Assembly (NCBI GenBank): GCA_023423405.1 | Contig: JAFAFR010000014.1 | Location: 427,818 to 491,817 of the forward strand | Source of the DNA: Bacteroidota bacterium | Lineage (GTDB): Bacteria; Bacteroidota; Bacteroidia; Chitinophagales; Chitinophagaceae | DNA length: 64,000 nucleotides | Direction: 5' to 3' | Shown: in pieces, positions 43,813-53,150 of the stretch | Position numbering within the stretch: position 1 is the stretch's first letter | Layout of the letters: each line of letters opens with the position of its first letter | Program-made: the position numbers and the translations under genes | The notes under the pieces: model-generated | The model's database searches: none | Seen by the model: only the letters and a program-made list of their open reading frames with translations | What the model was told of the DNA's origin: nothing

Positions 43813-45093
43813 ATGAGAAAAGTTTGCCTGCCTGCCCTGCTCACCGGCTTGTTGTGGATGAGCGCATCACCCTATGCGCATGCCCAGAAGAATTTTGTTC
43901 CCGGCTATGTGGTTGACAACAATGGCCGCAAAACCGAGGGCCGGATCGATCGCCAGCTTTGGGTCCGCAATCCCCGTACCATTGGTTTCGAGGCGGGCGG
44001 AAGCGAAAGCAGCTATGGCATCAGCGACCTGCAGGCCTTTGGCGCCGACGGCGATATTGCGTATGTAAGACAGGTGGTAAAAAGATCTACCAAACCCACC
44101 AGCATAGAGCTGTTGCGCGGCCGCCAGTACACCGATACCACGCTTACCGACACAGCATTTCTGCGCGTACTGGTGGAAGGGAAGTGGAATCTCTATTCGC
44201 TGAACGTGGATAAGCAGATTTACTATGCACAGATCGACGGCGGACCGATAGAGGAGTTGCGATATGTGGTGGACCTGGATGAGGCCGGACAATATTATAC
44301 GGAACGGAATTATTTCCGCGACCAACTGAATGGTGCGCTGTTGAATGCGGGGCTCGACAGCCGCCTGGGTAAAAAACTGCCGCAGATGAATTACCAGGAA
44401 AGAAGCCTGATGCTGTTTTTTAAATCGGTGAACGAAGCGCAGGGTTCCACCGCGACCCTGGCGCCTGCGCAGAAAAAAAAGCAGGAGAAATTTCTTTATC
44501 CCTATGCAGGAGCGGGCATCGCCTTCAACAGCCTGTATGTGAGTCCTTCGGATGATATATGGCAAGAATTTTTTGATCAGTACGAATTCTCGAACTCCGT
44601 AAGCCCCGTGATACAGGCAGGGGTGGAGTTCAGCAACGAAGACAAACTGGGTGGTTTTGCCATGCGGCTGGAACTGGCCTGGCAACAATTCAGTACGGAA
44701 GGCACGCGGTCGGCGGCAACTTCCCAGGGATTGAAATTCGACTACCTCTATAACCTGAAATACAACACGGTGCAGCCATCCTTTCAGTTGCTGTACAATG
44801 TTTACCGGCATCCTGCCTGCAAGGCATTTGTGGGTGGCGCTTTTGCTTACAACTTCACCAGTTACTCCGATAATACCCTAAAGAAAACAATTACACCGGG
44901 AGGTGATGTAATCATCCACAATTTCCGCGACGTAGATAAGGGCTGGGCGCAGATCTATGCGATGGCCGGCGCCAGGCTGCACGACCGTTTTGAGTTGCAG
45001 GCGAAGTATTCCGTGCTGGGAACCTTTTCCAGTGTGGTGAACCATAAGATCACACCGAGAATACTGCAATTGCAATTCAACTACCGTTTTTAA
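43813..45093 (+). CDS. Outer-membrane beta-barrel protein, tandem copy 2
   Basis: 426 residues, same plan as its neighbours: signal peptide ending ASPYAHAQ, then KNFVPGYVVDNNGRKTEGRID, shared blocks such as FLRVLVEGKWNLYSLNVDK, and the end LQLQFNYRF. It is clearly more diverged than copies 1 and 3 from each other. It lies 17 bases behind copy 1, so the three are probably one operon. Confidence 0.75.
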   Translation: MRKVCLPALLTGLLWMSASPYAHAQKNFVPGYVVDNNGRKTEGRIDRQLWVRNPRTIGFEAGGSESSYGISDLQAFGADGDIAYVRQVVKRSTKPTSIELLRGRQYTDTTLTDTAFLRVLVEGKWNLYSLNVDKQIYYAQIDGGPIEELRYVVDLDEAGQYYTERNYFRDQLNGALLNAGLDSRLGKKLPQMNYQERSLMLFFKSVNEAQGSTATLAPAQKKKQEKFLYPYAGAGIAFNSLYVSPSDDIWQEFFDQYEFSNSVSPVIQAGVEFSNEDKLGGFAMRLELAWQQFSTEGTRSAATSQGLKFDYLYNLKYNTVQPSFQLLYNVYRHPACKAFVGGAFAYNFTSYSDNTLKKTITPGGDVIIHNFRDVDKGWAQIYAMAGARLHDRFELQAKYSVLGTFSSVVNHKITPRILQLQFNYRF

Positions 45094-45120
45094 TAAGTTC
45101 TCCCAAACCGTACCCCGTTT

Positions 45121-46371
45121 ATGAAATACACACTGATCCCTGTACTCCTGTTGTTGCATGTCTTTGCCTTTTCTCAAAAGAATTTCGTTCCCGGAACCGT
45201 GGTAACCGCAAAAGGCGATTCCCTGCAGGGCGAAATCGATGACAGGAACTGGTCAAAGAATCCCCGCAGCATCAATTTCAAAACCGGTACGGAACAGGTC
45301 ACCTATGGACTGGCCGACCTGGATGGATTTTTCATTACCGGCGGCGATCATTTTGTAAAAGCAGTGGTACAGCGATCCACGCGACCGGTCGAAGTTGAGC
45401 AGCTTCGCAATGGCTTCAAAGATACCGTTGTAACGGATACCGTATTTCTCCGGCAACTGGTGAAAGGGAAATGGAACCTGTATTTTCTGAATGTGGACAA
45501 ACCGATCTATTATTATTCTACCGGTGACGGTCAGCCGATTGAGCTGCAATACAGGATTGACCTGGATCCCGCGTCAATAGGCTATTTCAAGCGACCTGTT
45601 TACCGCAACCAACTGGAGGCCATCCTTCTTCAACTGGATGTCAAGGAAGACTACACAAAAAAGCTGGAGAAAATGGAATACAAAGAGAAGGACCTGGCGG
45701 GTTTTTTTGATCTGCTGAATGAAGGGCAGGGAGCTGTTATCAGCAGGAAGCCGCAGGAGAAAAAGAAGCTGCTTCGTTTTTATGTGGGGGCAGGCGTTTC
45801 TTTCAACCAGTTTCAACTGCGGTCGACGAAAGATCCCCTTTTGCAGCACCTGGACATGGGCGGCTCTGTACGACCCACTTTACAGGCGGGGATGGATTTT
45901 GCTTCCGGAAAAGCGCCGCAACGGCTGGTGGGAAGATTGGATTTGTCGTGGTACCAGTTTGTTTCTTCGGGAAAGGGATATACCTACTCGCAGTTTATGA
46001 CCCGGGAAAAGGAGACCGACTATACCCTGGAGATGAACAATTTCAAGACTTCCATTTTTATACAATACCATTTCATTGCCCGCCCCACCCTCAGGATGTA
46101 TGGGGGAGTTGGTTATGGACTGAACTTTGCCAGCTATAAGCAGAACCGCATGGTTGTGTACGAGCCAGAATCCAACCAGTATACAACATACGATGACTAC
46201 GCTCCTTTTGAGAAGATCTGGAGCCAGCGTTTGCTGTTCCAGGCCGGCGTCATTTTCAATACCCGGTTTGATGCCGGAATGACCTATGGCTGGAATGGCA
46301 GTTTTACTTCTTATTCCTATAATACTGTTAAGCCGAGTTATTTGCAATTGCAATTCAACTACCGCTTTTAG
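45121..46371 (+). CDS. Outer-membrane beta-barrel protein, tandem copy 3
   Basis: 416 residues. The first 30 codons are nearly identical to copy 1 at the DNA level, pointing to a recent duplication. The same features are present: signal peptide, KNFVPGTVVTAKGDSLQGEID, FLRQLVKGKWNLYFLNVDK, and C-terminal LQLQFNYRF. The stop overlaps the convergent lipoprotein gene by four bases. Confidence 0.75.
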   Translation: MKYTLIPVLLLLHVFAFSQKNFVPGTVVTAKGDSLQGEIDDRNWSKNPRSINFKTGTEQVTYGLADLDGFFITGGDHFVKAVVQRSTRPVEVEQLRNGFKDTVVTDTVFLRQLVKGKWNLYFLNVDKPIYYYSTGDGQPIELQYRIDLDPASIGYFKRPVYRNQLEAILLQLDVKEDYTKKLEKMEYKEKDLAGFFDLLNEGQGAVISRKPQEKKKLLRFYVGAGVSFNQFQLRSTKDPLLQHLDMGGSVRPTLQAGMDFASGKAPQRLVGRLDLSWYQFVSSGKGYTYSQFMTREKETDYTLEMNNFKTSIFIQYHFIARPTLRMYGGVGYGLNFASYKQNRMVVYEPESNQYTTYDDYAPFEKIWSQRLLFQAGVIFNTRFDAGMTYGWNGSFTSYSYNTVKPSYLQLQFNYRF

Positions 46372-47828
46372 CGGTTCCTGGCGGGCGGTGCAGTGGCAGG
46401 ATCGCTGAGTACGATGTCCACTTCATTGTCCCAGTTACCCTTGACCGTTAGTTTGCGTGCGATGGCCTGCACTTTTTCCGGCTGCCGGCGCTGGCCGCCA
46501 AAGAACTGGCCATAATCCCATTTGCCGTTGCCGTTGTCGTCGTAGAGCATGTTGAGTTCAAACTCAGCGGGACGAAAACGCTGGATGCGCATATCCTTAC
46601 CCGTTACAGGGTAATGGTAGATTACTTTTCCGTTCTGCAGCAATTGCAGCACCGGGTGTTTGGCGGTGTCGACACCTGTGAAACGAAAACGGATGCTGCC
46701 ATAATCCGATTCCTTCATGGTCTGGAACCTCAGGGTATCGTTTTTGAGCGTGCTTTTGCCGAGGCTGTCGGCGGCCATATCTTTCAGGCTGATCAAGGTG
46801 AAAGGCTGGTCCAGCGGCCAGTTGTACTGGATGGTGAAAACCTGGTTGGTGCTGTCGCGCGTGATGGTATAATCGAGCGGTTTAAAATCTTTGTCGGTCA
46901 GCAGGAGTTTGGTGGAATCGAAGGATTGCAGCGGCGACGGAAACGTGAGGACCAGGGGTTTGAGGATGTCCTGGCTATTGGCTTCGAGGCTGGTGCCGAA
47001 GCGCAGCCGTTTGTCTTCCACCCCATCGTCCTTTTTCTTTTTGGGCGCAACGGCCGGTGCAGCAGTGGTTTTGGGTGCTTTGGGCGGTGCCGGTTCGGCA
47101 TATGCGAACAGCGTGACGGGCTGCTGGCTGCCGTCGATTTTCACGGGTGCATCGGCAAAGGCAAAGAGTTGTTCGGGGCTCATGTAGCGTTTGCTGTTGC
47201 CCTCATCTTTTAAAGCGTATAGTGCGTAGGTACCGGGAGCGAGGTTGCGGAAATGAAAATAGCCGCTGGTATCCATGCGGGTGTAATAACGGGGTTTTTC
47301 TTTTGCTACGGCAGAATCGGTGAAATCACGGTGCAGCATTACGATGAGGGTGCTGTCGCGCTTGCCGGTTTCGGCGAGGATCACCTGGCCGGTGAATTCG
47401 AGGGAATCGAGGTATTTGCCCGTGGAGAAAACGTATCGGAAATTTTTAAGCGGGTTGCTTTCGTTCACGTCGCGGATGGCTTTTCCGAAATCGATGGCAT
47501 AGGTGGTATTGGCTTCGAGGGTATCCTTGATGCGTACGGTTACGGTTTTCAACCGCGATTCCACGATGGGATTGGTTTTGGGCGTGGGTGTTACCAGCAG
47601 GTTTTCCTGTACCTGGTCGAGCTGCACGTATTCATCGAAGGTGAACACGATGCGTTTTTCGGTAAAGCCCAGCGAGGAATCTTTGGGTGTAATGCTCAGC
47701 ACGCGGGGTGGCAGCGAATCGCGCGGGCCACCCAGGGGTGGAACGATATTGGCGCAGCCTTCCAGGAGTACCGACAGCAGGCCGGAACCGGCCAGGAGCA
47801 AGAGGGCGAGGAGGAAGCGGAAGCGCAT
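46368..47828 (-). CDS. Lipoprotein with N-terminal Ig-like (Big_5) domain
   Basis: 486 residues from MRFRFLLALLLLAGSGLLS; the longer open frame upstream lacks a signal. Lipobox LLEGC with Cys25. The block PPRVLSITPKDSSLGFTEKRIVFTFDEYV at about 40-70 is a Big_5 Ig-like domain of Bacteroidota lipoproteins. A Pro/Ala/Lys linker (about 255-275) precedes a second beta-rich half. Probably in the outer membrane; role unknown. It follows the TPR gene by 14 bases. Confidence 0.82.
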   Translation of the reverse strand: MRFRFLLALLLLAGSGLLSVLLEGCANIVPPLGGPRDSLPPRVLSITPKDSSLGFTEKRIVFTFDEYVQLDQVQENLLVTPTPKTNPIVESRLKTVTVRIKDTLEANTTYAIDFGKAIRDVNESNPLKNFRYVFSTGKYLDSLEFTGQVILAETGKRDSTLIVMLHRDFTDSAVAKEKPRYYTRMDTSGYFHFRNLAPGTYALYALKDEGNSKRYMSPEQLFAFADAPVKIDGSQQPVTLFAYAEPAPPKAPKTTAAPAVAPKKKKDDGVEDKRLRFGTSLEANSQDILKPLVLTFPSPLQSFDSTKLLLTDKDFKPLDYTITRDSTNQVFTIQYNWPLDQPFTLISLKDMAADSLGKSTLKNDTLRFQTMKESDYGSIRFRFTGVDTAKHPVLQLLQNGKVIYHYPVTGKDMRIQRFRPAEFELNMLYDDNGNGKWDYGQFFGGQRRQPEKVQAIARKLTVKGNWDNEVDIVLSDPATAPPARNR

Positions 47829-47842
47829 GTGGGCGATGGATT

Positions 47843-48493
47843 TTATCCCGGCATCCGGGCGATGTATTTTTCTATCTGCTTGATCTGGCTCACGATTTCG
47901 GGTGTGTTGGGTTTGAGGGCCTTGGCTTTTTTGAAAAAGTCTTTGGCGCTGCGGAACTCGCGTTTGGTCATCATGATGGAGCACATCTGCAGGTAGGCAG
48001 CGGCTTCGTTTTCCTTATCGGGCAATCCTTTGCGGATGGCGGAGCGGATGTAATTTTCAGCGCCTTTGAGATCACTTTTCTGCATGGCGATCATGCCCAT
48101 TTGCAGGAGGCTGGCGCCTTCGGCTTCTTTCATGGGCATACCGAGGTCGAGCCCTTTTTTCATCATTTTTTCGGCGCTGTCGAAATCCTGCTTCATCATG
48201 GCCATATTGCCCCTGAGGGTAAAATATACCGAGCGGATGGGTTTGTAGAGCAGGCCGGGGTAGCGGATGGAATTGATGATCTTTTCGGCGCCTTCCATAT
48301 CGCCGGCTTCCATGTGTTCCTGGATGAGGCGCATGGGGCCGAAGAAAAAGTGGCCAAAGATGAGAACGGCGCCCAAAAGATAGGGCAGGAAGGCGGGCCA
48401 GAAGCCCCCGTAAATATTGGTAACGACAGCCAGCACGAGGAACAGGATCCCAAGCGGGAGGCGGTAGCGGATGATCAGGTTGTAAAACTTCAT
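47843..48493 (-). CDS. Membrane-anchored TPR protein
   Basis: 216 residues from MKFYNLIIRYRLPLGILFLV. Two membrane helices (about 12-52) are followed by TPR-like repeats from 65 to 210 (GDMEGAEKIINSIRYPG, DFDSAEKMMKKGLDLG, DLKGAENYIRSAIRKG, EFRSAKDFFKKAKALKPN). A protein-binding scaffold at the inner membrane is likely. Confidence 0.78.
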   Translation of the reverse strand: MKFYNLIIRYRLPLGILFLVLAVVTNIYGGFWPAFLPYLLGAVLIFGHFFFGPMRLIQEHMEAGDMEGAEKIINSIRYPGLLYKPIRSVYFTLRGNMAMMKQDFDSAEKMMKKGLDLGMPMKEAEGASLLQMGMIAMQKSDLKGAENYIRSAIRKGLPDKENEAAAYLQMCSIMMTKREFRSAKDFFKKAKALKPNTPEIVSQIKQIEKYIARMPG

Positions 48494-48628
48494 AATGCTC
48501 GAAATGGCGGCAAAGTTAGGGATTTCCAGCCAGCCGGGGTTGGGTTGGCTTCTGCGGTTGGTTCCAGCCGCGGCACGCAATACAGTGCCCGGTGGTGGTT
48601 ACCGGTGCGGCCCCCGGCCTGCCCATCA

Positions 48629-49099
48629 TCAGGGCTGAAAATCGTCGTTGGCTTCGATCCAGTAACCATCGGGGTCGCGGAACCAGATCTGGCGGATGCC
48701 GTCCACCCTTTTGGTGACGGCAGAACGGGTGCCAGCCCAGTTTTCGAAAGCGATGCCATTTTTATTGAGGGTGGCGATGAGTTTGTCGAGCCCCGCGGTG
48801 CTGAAGCAAAGATGGGTGTTTTTCTCTCCTTCGGTGGGCTGGTGGCGGCCCTCGATGAGGTGCAGGTGAGCTTTGTCGCCGATGGAGAACCAGGTATGTT
48901 TACCATCGTGGAAGGGTTCAGGGATGGTGTCGAGTCCCACCACCTCTTTATAAAAAGCGGTGCTTTCACCCAGGTTGGTGACGTACAGGGCCACGTGGTT
49001 GATGCGAATGGTTTTGCCGGAGGAGGTTTGTGCCATGCTGCAAAAATGGGTGAAAAAACCGCCCAGGAAAACGACCAGGGCCAATATGTTTGATTTCAT
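48629..49099 (-). CDS. Exported VOC-family (glyoxalase fold) protein
   Basis: 156 residues. N-terminal signal MKSNILALVVFLGGFFTHFCSMAQ. One vicinal-oxygen-chelate module pair follows: INHVALYVTNLGESTAFYKEVVGL, then IWFRDPDGYWIEAND, with His and Glu of the metal site. Export is unusual for this family. Substrate unknown. Confidence 0.82.
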   Translation of the reverse strand: MKSNILALVVFLGGFFTHFCSMAQTSSGKTIRINHVALYVTNLGESTAFYKEVVGLDTIPEPFHDGKHTWFSIGDKAHLHLIEGRHQPTEGEKNTHLCFSTAGLDKLIATLNKNGIAFENWAGTRSAVTKRVDGIRQIWFRDPDGYWIEANDDFQP

Positions 49100-49169
49100 A
49101 TGGAATGCTTAAGCCCGCTCAAGCTAGCAATTTCTCCGCTTTCTACGCCTCCCGAAACCCGAAATCCAC

Positions 49170-49177
49170 TATTTTTG
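49170..49177 (+). promoter_or_regulatory. -7 box of tRNA-Arg
   Basis: TATTTTTG matches TAnnTTTG, 43 bases before the mature tRNA 5' end. Confidence 0.5.
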
Positions 49178-49219
49178 CAACCCCGGAAAGGCGGCTGGAT
49201 TCTTCGCCGCTTCTTCCCT

Positions 49220-49291
49220 GGCCCCGTAGTTCAATGGATAGAATAGAAGTTTCCTAAACTTTAGATACAGGTTCGATTCCTGTCGGGGCTA
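49220..49291 (+). tRNA. tRNA-Arg (anticodon CCT)
   Basis: Full cloverleaf: acceptor GGCCCCG/CGGGGCT (first pair G-T), D arm, anticodon stem GAAGT/ACTTT with loop TTCCTAA (anticodon CCT at 49253-49255), five-base variable loop, T arm ACAGG-TTCGATT-CCTGT, discriminator A. CCA is not encoded. The gene is intact although an integrated element begins at its 3' half. Confidence 0.92.
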
Positions 49292-50855
49292 CCCAACCGG
49301 AATTTTTGAGAGTTATCTTAGAAATTCCGGTTTCTTTTTCCTCTGCATTGCCCTTCAGACGGGCGATTAGTGTAAATACGCTGTTCATTTTTGTGGTTCG
49401 AGGTTGGTCGTTTTTCTTGTTATAGTAAAACCCTTCCGGGAATACCCGGAATTGCAATCTTCTTTTTCGAACATAATCGCTGGAAGCCCATACAGACGGG
49501 AGTTCCAGGACATATTCCAATGACCTTTGTATGTATTTTTCCAGGTTCGAGGTGCTAAAAAAGGTATTCCCTAAATACTCCCTTATTTCTTCCCTCTCTT
49601 CCCTGAATTTATCAGCATATTTGTGATACAGTGCTGGGGTAATTTCTTCATTAATAAACCGCTCCTCCAGCCGTTCGGCCTTCTTGTCCAACTCAACAAG
49701 TTTAGCTTGATATTGAGCTGTATTAGTTGCCCTTTCCTCGTTAAGTTTGGTATAGAGTTGACGGAGTTCCATTTTATAAAGTTCTAAATAATCTTTATCT
49801 AGGGTTATATCCTGTAATAGAGCCTCAAATTTAGCATGCAGGGATTTTGCACTTACGTTGCAGGTGCATTTACCCTTGCCATCGCATTTATAATAATAAA
49901 GATTTTTCTTTTTCACTAAATATCCCCGCAGGTTCTCTCCGCAACCCTCACACTTTGCATATAGTTTTAATGGCAAGTTATCATTCAGTGGATCGGCTTT
50001 ATAGCCATGTGGTATATGTTGTTTTTCGTTGTTTACTTTTAAAAAAAGCTCTTTTGAGATCAGTGCTTCGTGTTTCCCTTCAACCAACCTCCCTTCCAAC
50101 AGAGAATGGGAAAGCAATCCACAGTAAAATGGATTTGTAAGTATAGCACTTAAACGATTATGTTTAATTTTTAGTCCGACGGTTTCGAGGCGCCTAACGA
50201 TTTCTACCATTGAAACACCTTCATTGGCTTTCCAGAGAAATGCTTTGCGTAACAATCTTCCCTGGTCATTCAAAATAACAGATTTGTTGCCATTTTGGGA
50301 AACGTTATCGTAGCCAAAAGGAGCTTTACATGGCCATATACCAGCTTCTAAATGCTCTTTCATCCCCACTATTGTTTTCTGCCTTCTTAGATCATTATCA
50401 TATTGACTGAAAAGAAAAAGAATATTCTGCTGCAACACTCCTGCAGGATTGTTAGTATCAATGGGTTGGGTAACAGATACAATTTGTATCCCTAATTGCC
50501 TTAATTGTCTTGAAAGCCAGATCGCATTATCTCCTGTACGGCTGAAACGTTCCAAACTATAAACAATAATTTTAAGGCTGCCTCTTTTTTTCCTCTTACA
50601 GAACTCAATCATCTTCGTAAATTCCTTTCGTTCATCACTAGCTGCTGATTCATATGTCCCTCCGAAAGTCCCAATAACGGAGTAGCCAGATCTTGTCGCA
50701 TGCTGCTGGCATGCTTTGATTTGTGAATCCAAACTCATATTCCCTTCTGCCTGTTCTTTGGTGGATACTCTAGTATAAATTACACATTCTGTTGTTTGTA
50801 CTTCAAGTACTTCCTCTCCTTTAGCGTATTTAGAAAAAATCTCCAACGTTTTCAT
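49254..50855 (-). CDS. Large serine recombinase (site-specific integrase)
   Basis: 533 residues from MKTLEIFSKYAKGEEVLEV. Resolvase domain with catalytic Ser31 in YTRVSTKEQ; recombinase domain with PFGYDN and ILTNPFYCGLL; zinc ribbon (CEGCG, later CDGKGKCTC) and a coiled-coil region. The final VAPTGIEPVSKV is the reverse complement of the tRNA-Arg 3' half, with the stop inside the anticodon arm. This shows integration at the tRNA and fixes the left island border. Confidence 0.92.
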   Translation of the reverse strand: MKTLEIFSKYAKGEEVLEVQTTECVIYTRVSTKEQAEGNMSLDSQIKACQQHATRSGYSVIGTFGGTYESAASDERKEFTKMIEFCKRKKRGSLKIIVYSLERFSRTGDNAIWLSRQLRQLGIQIVSVTQPIDTNNPAGVLQQNILFLFSQYDNDLRRQKTIVGMKEHLEAGIWPCKAPFGYDNVSQNGNKSVILNDQGRLLRKAFLWKANEGVSMVEIVRRLETVGLKIKHNRLSAILTNPFYCGLLSHSLLEGRLVEGKHEALISKELFLKVNNEKQHIPHGYKADPLNDNLPLKLYAKCEGCGENLRGYLVKKKNLYYYKCDGKGKCTCNVSAKSLHAKFEALLQDITLDKDYLELYKMELRQLYTKLNEERATNTAQYQAKLVELDKKAERLEERFINEEITPALYHKYADKFREEREEIREYLGNTFFSTSNLEKYIQRSLEYVLELPSVWASSDYVRKRRLQFRVFPEGFYYNKKNDQPRTTKMNSVFTLIARLKGNAEEKETGISKITLKNSGWVAPTGIEPVSKV

Positions 50856-50942
50856 GACTGATGGTTTAAGTACTAAAATAAGTTGTAATAAGTACAATTA
50901 TATTGATAATCAACGTTTTATGCAACTTTTATAGATCAAAAA

Positions 50943-51176
50943 TCAGGCGGCTTGCGTAAGTGGTTTATTATCATGGTTTTCTCGGCAGAATAATTCATAG
51001 GTGATAAGGGCAAGATCATGCAAGGTTGAAATAATGTTCTCGACTTCTTCAGGCGAAGCGTTTTTAAATTTTGGAAATGAACGAACTTGTTCTTCAGAAA
51101 GAAATAGGCGTTTGTCGACCTCAGAATTTTGAGGGTGCTGGTCTAGCCAGTCTTGCATACTTACAATCGTTGACAT
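50943..51176 (-). CDS. Small acidic protein of unknown function
   Basis: 77 residues: MSTIVSMQDWLDQHPQNSEV, then a helical stretch PEEVENIISTLHDLALITYELF. No known family. It lies between the recombinase and the response regulator on the same strand, 120 bases after the latter, with A+T-rich spacers on both sides. Confidence 0.5.
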   Translation of the reverse strand: MSTIVSMQDWLDQHPQNSEVDKRLFLSEEQVRSFPKFKNASPEEVENIISTLHDLALITYELFCRENHDNKPLTQAA

Positions 51177-51296
51177 AGGATTTACATTTTATGCAAACCT
51201 AAGAGACTGTATTTTTTCACTGTCCTGTTTGAATTTGTAAATGTTGGGGAATACAATTACATATTGATAACCTAAAATAGATTAAAGGAGGGTATT

Positions 51297-52019
51297 CTAC
51301 TTTTTCGGCAGCAATTTATCTTTTAATTTTTCCAGGAAGGCTTCCTTATAGTTGGCGCCAATCGGAACACGAACTTCACTCTTTTTCAGGATCAGTTCAT
51401 TATTGCAAAGTGTGAGAATTTGTTTTATTGCTACTATGTATGATCTATGTACCCTTACAAAATTACTGGCAGGTAGTCGATCTTCCAGATCTTTTAAGGA
51501 CAAGTATGCTATCACTTTTCTCGGCAGAGAGTGAATGCATACATAATTGCTCATGGCTTTTGCGTAAATAATATCATCAATATCGACCTTTTGCATTCGT
51601 CCCCTTTCTCCTTCCTTTACTAAAATATAATCGTCTGCAATTAATTCTACTGGGGTAAGCCGTCCTGTAATGGAATCTATAATCTTTTGAACAGCTATCT
51701 TAAATCGGGGAAATTCAATAGGTTTCAATAAGTAATCAACTGCATTCAGATCGTAGCTTTGAACCGCGTACTCAAAATGAGCAGTACAGAAAACAACTTT
51801 AGTATTGTCCCCTATTGTTTTGGTTAAATCAATACCATCCATAATATCCATCTGGATATCCAAAAAGACTACATCTGGTTTTTCCTTTCTTATAATTTCA
51901 ATACCGGTAACAGGATTAGTTGTCGTAGCAATTAATTCAAGGTTAGGAAATTTTTCAACGTAACGTTTTAGAACATTAACCGCAGGACGCTCATCATCTA
52001 TTATTACACAGCGTATCAT
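51297..52019 (-). CDS. LytTR-family response regulator
   Basis: 240 residues. Receiver domain with acidic residues DDE at 8-10 and the phospho-acceptor in VVFLDIQMDIMDGID (about Asp55), followed by a LytTR DNA-binding domain (about 140-235) with FVRVHRSYIVAIKQI and VPIGANYKEAFLEKL. Its start overlaps the kinase gene by 26 bases, so the two are partners. LytTR regulators bind paired direct repeats; I could not define such a site upstream. Confidence 0.93.
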   Translation of the reverse strand: MIRCVIIDDERPAVNVLKRYVEKFPNLELIATTTNPVTGIEIIRKEKPDVVFLDIQMDIMDGIDLTKTIGDNTKVVFCTAHFEYAVQSYDLNAVDYLLKPIEFPRFKIAVQKIIDSITGRLTPVELIADDYILVKEGERGRMQKVDIDDIIYAKAMSNYVCIHSLPRKVIAYLSLKDLEDRLPASNFVRVHRSYIVAIKQILTLCNNELILKKSEVRVPIGANYKEAFLEKLKDKLLPKK

Positions 52020-53115
52020 AGTTATCGGATTCGATGGTTAACTCGAATGTATAAAAATTATCCTCATCCGCTGTCTGAATGTTGTACCTGTTATGAAACG
52101 CTACTTCAAGGCGTTTTTTTAGGTTAGCCTCTCCTATATTATTTGATATAATATGAGCTGGCCGCTTTCTCTTTTTATTTCTACAGAAAAAGTATATTGT
52201 TTCTGGTTTAAGGGATACTCTAATTGTCAAGGGATGAAGTGGATCAGAAAGGTCTCCATATTTGAATGCATTCTCCACCACAGTTATCAATGATAATGGT
52301 GGAAGTGTTTGGTTTTCAACTGTTCCCTCAACTGAATAATCAATCGTTTTTTCTCCTTCAAATCGGATATTATTAATCTCGATCAAAAGTTCCAGGTTTT
52401 CGAGCTCTTTTTCCACTGGCACTATATCGCTTTCGTATTCTACACTTTCCAACGAATACCTCATCATGCGGGCCAGCTTTGCAATGTTTCCAGCTAGTTC
52501 TTCCGAATATTCCTGGGCTTGTGAAAAAAGTGTATTTAGAGTATTGTGTAGGAAATGAGGATTTACTTGTGCGCGCAGAAAAGCATATTCTATGAGTAAT
52601 TTTTCTTTTTGCGCTTTTAATTCCTGCTCTTTTAGTTTTGCGTTCTCCAATTCCTTAGTGAACTGCTCTTCCTGAAGTTTTCTCAGTGCTTGTTCTTTCT
52701 TAAAAGAGCCATTTACAACAAAATAGAGCAAGGCATATGAATAATATTGAATATATCCAAGCACTGAGGCTTTTGCGAAATGCCGGAATTCATCAGATTG
52801 ATAAAGCTGGATGTTAGCTGCTGGTAACATAAAGTACATATATAAGTAACCCAAGCCGGCTAATACCAGGAAAGTACCAACAAAGGAAACTACACTTGAT
52901 GAGGCCCCTATTTTTCTGTACCGTCCTAGCCAATAGATGCTTACGTAAAATACTGCACAAAAGGGGAGCATGAAAAGGATAGCATTGGTTAGTTTTATTG
53001 AAGGATCTGAAAGCCGGTTGGCGACATATAAGAAACCAATGTATACAATCCAAGCTGCAGCATGTATGGCTACAACCCAAAACCTTTTGTTTTCACCGGG
53101 AAGAAAAGATAACAT
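51994..53115 (-). CDS. LytS-like sensor histidine kinase
   Basis: 373 residues. Four membrane helices within 1-160, a coiled-coil linker (170-200), then the His_kinase box AQVNPHFLHNTLNTLF with the phospho-His, and the N box LPPLSLITVVENAFKYG. No periplasmic sensor domain: sensing should be through the short loops or membrane, as in AgrC-like peptide receptors. It lies 35 bases after the acyltransferase-like gene. Confidence 0.92.
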   Translation of the reverse strand: MLSFLPGENKRFWVVAIHAAAWIVYIGFLYVANRLSDPSIKLTNAILFMLPFCAVFYVSIYWLGRYRKIGASSSVVSFVGTFLVLAGLGYLYMYFMLPAANIQLYQSDEFRHFAKASVLGYIQYYSYALLYFVVNGSFKKEQALRKLQEEQFTKELENAKLKEQELKAQKEKLLIEYAFLRAQVNPHFLHNTLNTLFSQAQEYSEELAGNIAKLARMMRYSLESVEYESDIVPVEKELENLELLIEINNIRFEGEKTIDYSVEGTVENQTLPPLSLITVVENAFKYGDLSDPLHPLTIRVSLKPETIYFFCRNKKRKRPAHIISNNIGEANLKKRLEVAFHNRYNIQTADEDNFYTFELTIESDNYDTLCNNR

Positions 53116-53150
53116 TGAAAGTTGTTTTGTAAAAAAACCCTTTGATAACC

